Below are positions 1 through 4,799 of a stretch of 5,235 bases of DNA, in pieces. This DNA comes from JBBQTU01 sp038213005 (GTDB taxonomy: Bacteria; Planctomycetota; Phycisphaerae; Tepidisphaerales; Tepidisphaeraceae). The notes beneath the pieces are model-generated. The model did no database searches. It was not told the DNA's origin and saw only the letters and a program-made list of their open reading frames with translations. Position 1 is the first letter of the stretch; the number at the start of each line of letters is the position of its first letter. The position numbers were made by a program, and so were the translations under genes. Where the stretch lies: contig JBBQTU010000255.1 in assembly GCA_038213005.1 (NCBI GenBank), positions 1-5,235 on the forward strand, in the 5' to 3' direction.

Positions 1-276
1 GCCCCGGACGCTACTGAACTGGCAGGGGTCCTGGGAGTGTCCGCGTCGTGGTTCAAGGCCCGCTTCCGGCGGCAAATGGGGATGCCCCCCGGGGAGTATG
101 TGCAGCGGGCGCGGATCGAGCGAGCCCGCGAGTTGCTGCTCGCGGGGTCCCGCGTCACAGACGTTGCCATCGCCATGGGGTTCAGCTCCAGCCAGTACTT
201 TGCGACCGTCTACAAGCGCTTCACCGGTCGGTCGCCTGGCGTCCTGCGGCGGGGATCGGGCGCTGCAGTTGCATGA
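1..276 (+). CDS. AraC-family transcriptional regulator, C-terminal DNA-binding part (5' end outside window)
   Basis: The frame is open from base 1 to a TGA at 274-276, giving 91 visible residues. They form the paired helix-turn-helix unit of AraC/XylS regulators. The first HTH spans about residues 4-50 (ELAGVLGVSASWFKARFRR, then the usual P-x-EYVQRARIERARELL linker helix). The second spans about residues 51-80 (VTDVAIAMGFSSSQYFATVYKRFTGRSP), with the family hallmarks IA-x-x-x-GF, YF, and F-x-x-x-x-G-x-SP. A GTG at 37 could be read as a start but lies inside the first HTH, so the real start is upstream of the window and the N-terminal sensor domain is not visible. The family binds DNA as a transcription activator or repressor, often of sugar-use genes; the ligand cannot be inferred here. 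The last residues after LRR look low in information and overlap the tail of the convergent minus-strand AraC remnant by 56 bases. Confidence 0.82.
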   Translation, partial: APDATELAGVLGVSASWFKARFRRQMGMPPGEYVQRARIERARELLLAGSRVTDVAIAMGFSSSQYFATVYKRFTGRSPGVLRRGSGAAVA

Positions 277-767
277 ACTGGCGGGGCGAGACGCCGATGA
301 TACGGCGGAAGGTTCGCGAAAACTGAAAGGGGTCGCTGAAGCCCAGTTCCATCGCCACCTGCTTGGCAAGGATTCCGGGCGACTGCAGCCGCTGGGCGGC
401 GTGCTGCATCTTCAAGCGCAGCAGTCCAGAACGCGACGCAGTTCAACAGTCAGCCGAATCCTGCCGAGCAAATCGAGATGCCGGGGCCACAGGCGAAGAT
501 TACCCCCGGGACCAGCGCGTGCTCCCTGCCGTGCAACTGAAGCGTGCCTTCGCCGCGGGTGACAAACTCGATCGAATAGTGGGCAAAATCTGCGCGGTGG
601 ACATGGTAGTCCGCCTCGCAGTGCTCGCGGCCGCCGCAGACGACAACCAGGTCTCGCGATGGCTTTGGGGTGAGGTCAAGAAAGAACCGCTGAGCCGAGG
701 AAATCTTGGCGGAAAAGAACTCCGGCTCTTCTATCGTAGCAGGCGATACAGGGCGTCTTGCCTCGCG
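221..767 (-). pseudogene. Broken AraC-family regulator: N-terminal cupin half and C-terminal HTH, middle deleted
   Basis: Two pieces of one regulator lie in order on the minus strand in different frames. The upstream piece (767 down to a TGA at 450-452) reads through EEPEFFSAKISSAQRFFLDL, DLVVVCGGREHCEADYHVHR, HYSIEFVTRGEGTLQLHG and LVPGVIFACGPG, the cupin sensor domain found in planctomycete-type AraC regulators. The downstream piece (about 442 to a TGA at 221-223) reads LLRLKMQHAAQRLQSP, then VAMELGFSDPFQFSRTFRR and IIGVSP, which is the linker helix and second HTH of the family. The end of the cupin domain, the interdomain linker and the first HTH are absent, roughly 90 codons or more by comparison with the usual 270-300 residues. 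The cupin frame has no ATG, GTG or TTG before its upstream TGA, so the start is also lost. It was probably the divergent regulator of the kinase/nucleotidylyltransferase operon (inferred from position). It is very unlikely to make a working protein. Confidence 0.78.
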
Positions 768-1252
768 TCAGCCGCATCGACTATGACGCGAATCATGAGG
801 GCGGCTACTTCCCTGTGCATATCGAATCAAACAATGATCCTGCGGTGGCACGCTGGCTGGAGCAGGTGATCCACATGGTGCCGGTGGCGCCGCGGCCGGA
901 GGGATACAACCCGCTGGATGTGAAACAGCTCGATCCGCAATGGGTCGGCCGACTGGGCCAGACCGGTAAGGACTGTTTTGCCGCGATCATCCGCAGGGAT
1001 ATCAAGGGGCTGGCCGGGTCGATGAATCAGTGCATGACCTGCTGGGAGAAGATACTTCCCTGTACCGTGCGGCATCCGACCCTCACGACGGATCTGCTGG
1101 GGATACTGGGCTATTACCAGAAGCACTACGCCGGCGCGATGTACTCCGGCTGCGGCGGCGGCTACCTTTACGTTGTCAGCGATGAGCCGGTGCCCGGCTC
1201 GTTTGACGTCCAGATTCGCACAATGGCCGACAAGAGTGGGAGCTGCCCATGA
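740..1252 (+). pseudogene. GHMP-type sugar kinase, C-terminal half only
   Basis: The open frame follows a TAG at 737-739 and ends at a TGA at 1250-1252. The only initiator is a TTG at 758, with no convincing ribosome binding site. From 758 there are 164 residues. The segment AMYSGCGGGYLYVV (glycine motif at 1145-1165) matches the C-terminal glycine-rich motif of GHMP kinases (galactokinase, mevalonate and heptose-7-phosphate kinase superfamily), and GVLPRVSRIDYDANHEGGYF suits the start of the C-terminal domain. GHMP kinases are usually 300-400 residues and need an N-terminal P-loop-like motif (P-x-x-x-GLSSS); nothing like it is present, because the upstream DNA is the AraC remnant. The product should therefore be inactive if made. 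The 4-base ATGA overlap with the next gene shows the two were an operon, fitting sugar phosphorylation before nucleotide transfer. The GHMP assignment rests on the C-terminal motif and context, so the exact substrate is unknown. Confidence 0.68.
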
Positions 1253-2085
1253 AAACCGTTTGTATCTCCGCCAGCTTCGACGACCTGCGAACACCCGACA
1301 TCCGCTTCCTGCACGAAGCGTCCCGACTGGGGGCGCTGCATGTGCTGCTCTGGTCGGACGAGGTGGCGCAGGCAATCAGCGGCTCGGCGCCGAAGTTCCC
1401 GCTGGCCGAGCGTCAGTATTTCGTCGACGCCATGCGCTTCGTCCGTCAGATCAGCGTGGTGCAGCAACTCGGCCATCGCGATGAACTGCCACGGGCCGAT
1501 GGGAGCGCGCCCCAGGTGTGGGCCGTGCGGCAGGCCGACCACAGCGCCGCCAAGGAGCGGTTCTGCACGGCCCGCGGCACCGAGTATCGTGTCATCACCG
1601 ACTTGGAGCTTACCGGGTTTCCCGCGCTGCCCAATGAGATCACGCCCGCGCCTGCGCCCGCGCCCACCTCGGGGAGGAAGAAGGTCATCGTCACCGGTTG
1701 CTATGACTGGTTCCACAGCGGACACGTGCGATTCTTTGAAGAGGTCAGTGACTACGGAGACCTCTATGTTGGCGTGGGTAACGATGCCAATCTTGAACTG
1801 CTCAAGGGCAAGGGGCATCCGCACTTTCGCCAGGAAGAGCGCCGGTACGTCGTCGGCGCGGTCCGATTCGTGCACCAGGCGATGATCTCCTCGGGCATGG
1901 GATGGATGGATTCCGAGCCCGAGATCAGCAAGATCAGGCCCGACATCTACGTCGTCAACGAAGATGGCGACAAGCCCGAAAAGCGGGAGTTCTGCGCCAG
2001 CCACGCGATGGAGTATCTGGTGCTTAAGCGTCTGCCTAAAGAAGGCCTGACGCGCCGTTCAAGCACCGCCTTGCGCGGATTCTGA
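1249..2085 (+). CDS. Tandem-domain cytidylyltransferase-like nucleotidylyltransferase
   Basis: 278 residues, ATG start within an ATGA overlap with the kinase remnant; GGGAG about 7 bases upstream can serve as ribosome binding site. The protein has two homologous Rossmann-like halves joined by a PAPAPAPT linker (residues 133-140). The second half (about 145-275) has the nucleotidylyltransferase signature: VIVTGCYDWFHSGHVRFF, with HSGH at 156-159, and a C-terminal RRSST (269-273) resembling the ISSTxxR motif of TagD, HldE and related cytidylyl/adenylyltransferases. The first half (about 1-125) aligns by eye (ICISASFDDLRTPDIRFL-like start, then FPLAERQYFVDAMRFV against HFRQEERRYVVGAVRFV, and KERFCTARGTEYRVI against KREFCASHAMEYLVL), but its HxGH site is replaced by RTPD, so it is probably non-catalytic. 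Expected role: transfer of CMP or AMP from the NTP to a sugar- or polyol-phosphate in the cytoplasm, after the adjacent kinase. Nucleotide and sugar are not determinable. This gene looks complete. Confidence 0.82.
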   Translation: MKTVCISASFDDLRTPDIRFLHEASRLGALHVLLWSDEVAQAISGSAPKFPLAERQYFVDAMRFVRQISVVQQLGHRDELPRADGSAPQVWAVRQADHSAAKERFCTARGTEYRVITDLELTGFPALPNEITPAPAPAPTSGRKKVIVTGCYDWFHSGHVRFFEEVSDYGDLYVGVGNDANLELLKGKGHPHFRQEERRYVVGAVRFVHQAMISSGMGWMDSEPEISKIRPDIYVVNEDGDKPEKREFCASHAMEYLVLKRLPKEGLTRRSSTALRGF

Positions 2086-2086
2086 A

Positions 2087-2124
2087 GGATCGGCGTGGCC
2101 GTTTCGTCGATCCCGACAGGATCG
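2087..2124 (+). terminator. Possible hairpin after the nucleotidylyltransferase gene
   Basis: CGATCC at 2108-2113 can pair with GGATCG at 2119-2124 around a 5-base loop (CGACA), followed by TTGTCT. An upstream GGATCG at 2087-2092 can pair with the same CGATCC as an alternative. It begins just after the TGA at 2083-2085. The stem is only 6 bp and the T-run is poor, so termination is a weak suggestion. The same stretch is also open in another frame (ending RGRFVDPDRIVV at 2130), so it may be remnant coding DNA. Confidence 0.28.
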
Positions 2125-2137
2125 TTGTCTGATAACC

Positions 2138-2206
2138 AGGGAACAGCTCATGGCAGAAGAGAAGGTATTCGCCAACCTCCTGATCACCATCGGCGTGGCG
2201 AGGTAG
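2138..2206 (+). pseudogene. Front end of a lost gene: ribosome binding site plus 18-codon ORF
   Basis: AGGGA at 2138-2142 sits 7 bases before an ATG at 2150, a textbook ribosome binding site. The frame reads MAEEKVFANLLITIGVAR and stops at TAG 2204-2206. The amino-acid mix, charged start then a hydrophobic stretch, looks like a genuine protein N terminus and not random GC-rich translation. The next feature is the stop of the minus-strand URO-D gene at 2241, so any continuation has been lost. I do not recognise the family. A real 18-residue peptide is possible but less likely. No other gene is seen in 2086-2240. Confidence 0.35.
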
Positions 2207-2240
2207 CGTTGAGCCGCCTGGCCTGATCGGCAGCCGGTGT

Positions 2241-3209
2241 CTACCCGGGATAGTTGCCCTCTTTGCGCCAGACGTCGAGCATCAGTTCGTAGCGCGCCAG
2301 CGTCATGCCCGTGTAGATGCAGTTGCTGGTGGAGAAGATGTAGCCGCCGCAGGGCATGCCATGCTTCAGGGCGTAGCGGGTCGACTCGATCACCTGCTCG
2401 TCGGTGCCGGTATCCATCAGGGAGCAGCTCACGTTGCCGATCAGGCAGAGCTGCTTACCGACCCGCTTCTTGATCTCGGCGATGTCCACACCGCCCTGCG
2501 GGTCGAGGCTGTGCAGGGCGTGGGGGTGGGTTGAGGCGAGCGAGTCCAGGATCGGCATGATGTTGCCGTCGGTGTGCTTAATGACGAACAGGCCCATCTC
2601 GCGGTAGCCCTGGGTAAGCCGGGCCAGGTAGGGCGTCACAAACTCGTCAAACTGCGGCGGGGACAGGAACGGATTGACGTTGAAGCAGTAGTCCGAGCAC
2701 AAAGCGAAGCCGTCCAGTGCCCCATGCTTGCGGAATCGCCGGCCACGCTCCAGCGCCGCATCAACGGCGCGGGCCTGCTCGTCCTTCACGTTCTGGGGCT
2801 CTTCGGCCAGGCGGATGCACAGGTCCTCCATCTGGTTGCCATCCGGCAGGCCCATGGTGCTGTCGCCGTGCATCACGAGGAAGTACTCATCGCCGGACAT
2901 CTCACGGATCAGATCGAAGCATCGCATCGACTCATCGTCGTGCTGATCGCCCCAGCCGCCGGGCGCGTGGAAGAAGATGGCCGAATGCTCGTACTTCCGC
3001 GCCGTCTGGACGTAAAGATCGGCGATATCGCGGCGGTGGAGCTGACGTTCGGTCTCGGACATCTGCTGCCACTGACCATAATTGCGCTGGCTGGGATGCA
3101 CCCGCCCGAAGGCTTCCATCGTCAGGTAGAAGACCAGCTCAAAGTGCGGGACGCGGCCGGGAACCTGCCGGCCTTCGAGGGCGGCGATAAAGCGCTGGCG
3201 ATGAGTCAT
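2241..3209 (-). CDS. Uroporphyrinogen decarboxylase (URO-D) family protein, probable corrinoid-methyltransferase type
   Basis: 322 residues, ATG at 3209 (MTHRQRFIAAL, the usual start of this family) and TAG at 2241-2243. An upstream ATG at 3374 in the same frame lies inside the intergenic repeat and is rejected; AAAGGA at 3219-3224, 9 bases before 3209, fixes the start. Family marks: an N-terminal xxRFxxALEGRxVPxRVP segment, IKHTDGNIMPILD (210-222) with His212, LHSLDPQGGVDIAEIKKRVG (about 232-251), LCLIGNVSC (254-262), and GGYIFSTSNCIYTGM (288-302) before a terminal ELMLDVWRKEGNYPG. In the MtaA/CmuA-type branch, a His and Cys residues at such places hold zinc that activates a thiol; His212 and Cys297 are candidates here (inference). 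Full length for the family. This subfamily is common in planctomycetes and lentisphaerae outside haem gene clusters and is usually without a proven substrate, so a haem role is not claimed. It is monocistronic as far as seen. Confidence 0.88.
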   Translation of the reverse strand: MTHRQRFIAALEGRQVPGRVPHFELVFYLTMEAFGRVHPSQRNYGQWQQMSETERQLHRRDIADLYVQTARKYEHSAIFFHAPGGWGDQHDDESMRCFDLIREMSGDEYFLVMHGDSTMGLPDGNQMEDLCIRLAEEPQNVKDEQARAVDAALERGRRFRKHGALDGFALCSDYCFNVNPFLSPPQFDEFVTPYLARLTQGYREMGLFVIKHTDGNIMPILDSLASTHPHALHSLDPQGGVDIAEIKKRVGKQLCLIGNVSCSLMDTGTDEQVIESTRYALKHGMPCGGYIFSTSNCIYTGMTLARYELMLDVWRKEGNYPG

Positions 3210-3218
3210 TAGTGTATG

Positions 3219-3224
3219 TCCTTT
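3219..3224 (-). promoter_or_regulatory. Ribosome binding site of the URO-D-family gene
   Basis: On the minus strand the sequence reads AAAGGA, 9 bases before the ATG at 3209. It supports that start over the longer frame that would begin at 3374 inside the repeat. Confidence 0.7.
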
Positions 3225-3277
3225 ATGTGAGCCTGAAAGCTTCGTCAAAAAAGGGATTCCAGTCAACGCCCAGCGGC

Positions 3278-3483
3278 GGGCGTGCCCGTTTGTTGGGGCA
3301 GATGCAAGTTGCGCGTCAGCGAGTGGTTGGAGCGAATACGGTGCTGAAAGAGGTGTCGCCCTTTCAGGGCTCATTCAGGGTGAATGGTTCTTACCCAGGG
3401 CTGCGCGAGTACGCTTACCCTGGGCTCAAGAATGCCGCCCCGTTGGGGCTAAGAAATCGCGTGCCCGGCAAAATGGGCACGCC
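3278..3483. repeat. Hairpin-rich intergenic repeat, copy A
   Basis: About 206 bases, repeated downstream with roughly nine mismatches by eye. It is built from successive short inverted repeats: GCCCT-TTC-AGGGC (3358-3370); CCCAGGG (3394-3400) with CCCTGGG (3418-3424), extendable by an inner GCG/CGC pair; GCCCC-GTT-GGGGC (3437-3449); and GCGTGCCC (3459-3466) with GGGCACGC (3475-3482). The left edge starts GGGCGTGCCCGTT. Translation in frames gives spurious peptides such as SPFQGSFRVNGSYPGLRE; similar spurious proteins are, from memory, common in planctomycete annotations. It lies between the 3' end of the lipoprotein gene and the promoter side of the URO-D gene, and looks non-coding. Confidence 0.85.
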
Positions 3484-3503
3484 CGCAGATGCCGGGCGTG
3501 CCC
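3475..3503. repeat. Inverted repeat at the junction of the two repeat copies
   Basis: GGGCACGCCC (3475-3484) and GGGCGTGCCC (3494-3503) are a perfect 10-bp inverted repeat around a 9-base loop. The left arm is also the right arm of the hairpin at 3459-3482, and the right arm is the left arm of the T-loop hairpin at 3499-3516, so the three cannot form together. Confidence 0.7.
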
Positions 3504-3569
3504 GTTTTTTCGGGCAGATGCAAGTCGCGCGTCAGCGGGTGGTTGGTGCGAATACGGTGCTGAAAGAGG

Positions 3570-3619
3570 TTTCGCCCTTTCAGGGCTCATTCAGTGTCGC
3601 CCTTTCAGGGCTCATTCAG
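3570..3619. repeat. 25-base tandem duplication inside copy B
   Basis: Units 3570-3594 and 3595-3619 differ at one base (TTTCGCC against TGTCGCC) and each holds the CCCTTTCAGGGC hairpin. Copy A has a single unit. The second unit carries the TGTCGCC form found in copy A. Confidence 0.85.
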
Positions 3620-3699
3620 GGTGAATGGTTCTTACCCAGGGCTGCGCGAGTACGCTTACGCTGGGCTCAAGAATGCCGCCCCGTTGGGGCTAAGAAATC

Positions 3700-3723
3700 G
3701 CGTGCCCGGAAAAACGGGCACGC
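3700..3723 (-). terminator. Stem-loop just after the lipoprotein gene
   Basis: GCGTGCCCG (3700-3708) and CGGGCACGC (3715-3723) form a perfect 9-bp stem with a 6-base loop, 9 bases past the TAG at 3733-3735 of the minus-strand lipoprotein gene. No run of U follows the stem on that strand, so it may protect the mRNA end more than act as a strong intrinsic terminator. It is also the last hairpin of repeat copy B. Confidence 0.45.
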
Positions 3724-3732
3724 CGCCAGCGG

Positions 3733-4743
3733 CTAGTCCATTTGTTCCAGCATCTCAGCTAGCGCCTGGGGCGTGCGGGTCCTGGCGTCGAGCTTCAGCA
3801 GCGACCATCGGATTTTGAGCTGGGCAGGGCTCCTGGCCGAGAGCGGCGCCGTGGGGCTGATGAACTCCACCTCGAGGTAGCTCTTGCCGCCACGAGGGAG
3901 ACTGTCGGCCCAGTCGGGCTGCGAGTAGAGCTGCCCGCGGGCAAGCCGGTCATACGTTGCCATCGCGACGGGTTCGGTCAGGTCGCGCTGCAGCATTGCG
4001 GTGTCGCCGTAAACACAGAGGATCGCGTCGGCGTCCGCGCTGACCTTGCCATAACGATCCGGATCGCGCTGCAGCCACGTCACGCGCGGAGTCAGTTGCG
4101 GTGTCTGTATCCCCTTGGCGTTGGAGCTGCTCTTGTCAAAGTGCAGCCCTCCCGCTCCCGGCGCGCTGCGCATCAGCACCAGGTCCGTGGCCGGAACCTG
4201 CGTGATCGCCCACATCGCCACCGGCGCACCCGATACGCCTTCTTCACCCTCAAACCAGCTTGTGATCGTGACCGCTGTTCCCTTCTTTGCCAATTCAACC
4301 CGCCGAACCATCTGCAAGCCGTAGGCGGGCAGCAGAGGCGAGGCCATCCCAACACTGCCGTCCTTGTTCTTCATGCAGGTCCACGCCGCGCGCTGCGCCG
4401 GTGGAGGCCAGCCCCACGTCTGAGGCCACGGCCAGGTCTTGTCGCCGCCCCAGTTCTCCCAGCCGCCGTTCTTCGGTGCCAGTTCCACCGCTTTGTCGTT
4501 GGTCCACAGCACGTTGGGCCCGCCCACGAAGCCGTAGTGCATGATGCGGCCTTTGGCCGGGTCGATCACCAGTTCTACCGTCTCATTGGCGAGGCGAATG
4601 GGCTCGGCCGCCTCGGTCTGCTGCGATGCCGTTGTCGCTGGGGTCGCAGGCTTCTTCGCCTGGCACCCGCCCAGCACCAGGGCTATCGCCAAAGTAGTGC
4701 CGCCCAACCGCGCCAGAGATGCGAGAGTAGAACCCATAGCCAT
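3733..4743 (-). CDS. Secreted lipoprotein with DUF4380-like domain
   Basis: 336 residues from ATG 4743, stop TAG at 3733-3735. Residues 1-26 form a signal peptide with hydrophobic core TTLAIALVLGG and lipobox LGGC (Cys27), so the mature protein should be lipid-anchored outside the inner membrane. A low-complexity tether rich in Pro, Ala and Thr (29-46) follows. The folded part starts at about 47 (IRLANETVELVIDPAKGRIMHYGF) and includes GGDKTWPWP (99-107) and WGWPPP (110-115), a Trp/Pro-rich signature I associate with DUF4380, a beta-rich domain resembling galactose mutarotases and other carbohydrate-binding folds. The function of the family is not established; carbohydrate binding is a guess from fold resemblance. 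Start: a longer frame to 4803 exists, but its extra residues are translated repeat-like DNA. ATG 4743 has GAAGGG upstream; ATG 4737 is an alternative two codons later. The transposase stop is only 56 bases upstream. Confidence 0.8.
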   Translation of the reverse strand: MAMGSTLASLARLGGTTLAIALVLGGCQAKKPATPATTASQQTEAAEPIRLANETVELVIDPAKGRIMHYGFVGGPNVLWTNDKAVELAPKNGGWENWGGDKTWPWPQTWGWPPPAQRAAWTCMKNKDGSVGMASPLLPAYGLQMVRRVELAKKGTAVTITSWFEGEEGVSGAPVAMWAITQVPATDLVLMRSAPGAGGLHFDKSSSNAKGIQTPQLTPRVTWLQRDPDRYGKVSADADAILCVYGDTAMLQRDLTEPVAMATYDRLARGQLYSQPDWADSLPRGGKSYLEVEFISPTAPLSARSPAQLKIRWSLLKLDARTRTPQALAEMLEQMD

Positions 4744-4749
4744 ACCTTT

Positions 4750-4755
4750 CCCTTC
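4750..4755 (-). promoter_or_regulatory. Ribosome binding site of the lipoprotein gene
   Basis: GAAGGG on the minus strand, 6 bases before the ATG at 4743; a second AAAGG is 7 bases before the alternative ATG at 4737. Either gives the same signal peptide. Confidence 0.5.
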
Positions 4756-4773
4756 AAACCAGAAAAGGACCAT

Positions 4774-4794
4774 AAAAGGGGACACCTGACATTT
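4774..4794. repeat. Transposase-associated short motif (possible REP-like end)
   Basis: The string contains GGGGACACCTGACATTT on the plus strand, six bases outside the transposase stop. From memory, similar GGGGACA-x-CTGACA strings recur beside Y1 transposase genes of this type in planctomycetes and other bacteria. No second copy is visible in this window; the partner could lie beyond 5235. It has no clear dyad. Confidence 0.35.
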
Positions 4795-4799
4795 GCGAC

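Larger units (their letters stand above)
3494..3724. repeat. Hairpin-rich intergenic repeat, copy B
   Basis: Direct copy of the unit at 3278-3483, displaced by 216 bases at its left end and 241 bases at its right end because of a 25-base internal duplication. It carries the same four hairpins. Differences alter the structures: TGCCCG-TTTTTT-CGGGCA (3499-3516) is a perfect stem here but not in copy A, the CCCAGGG partner has become CGCTGGG (3659-3665), and the final stem gains a base pair. The right edge, AACGGGCACGCC, is the inverted form of the left edge of copy A, so the two-copy block has short inverted ends. Confidence 0.85.

Noticed and set aside
363..869. 168-residue plus-strand open frame
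   Set aside because: Antisense to the AraC remnant, whose cupin and HTH parts are recognisable on the other strand.
1168..2004. 278-residue minus-strand open frame
   Set aside because: Antisense to the nucleotidylyltransferase, which has clear catalytic motifs.
2241..3209. True HemE of haem synthesis
   Set aside because: The sequence follows the divergent non-haem branch (KHTDGN, GGYIFSTSNCIYTG) and no haem genes are adjacent.
2574..3212. 212-residue plus-strand open frame
   Set aside because: Antisense to the complete URO-D-family gene; no family features seen.
3222..3248. Possible promoter for the URO-D gene: TTGACG (3243-3248) and CATAAA (3222-3227), minus strand
   Set aside because: The spacer is 15 bases, the -10 match is only four of six, and it overlaps the ribosome binding site.
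3210..3374. N-terminal extension of the URO-D gene to an ATG at 3374
   Set aside because: The extra residues are translated repeat DNA, while MTHRQRF at 3209 has a good ribosome binding site and is the family's usual start.
3278..3724. CRISPR array
   Set aside because: Only two long copies, directly adjacent, with no short repeats separated by unique spacers and no cas genes.
3212..3736. 174-residue open frame on the plus strand through the repeat block
   Set aside because: Its product is the same repeated peptide encoded twice by the hairpin repeat, with no domain and no operon logic; the DNA is better explained as intergenic repeat.
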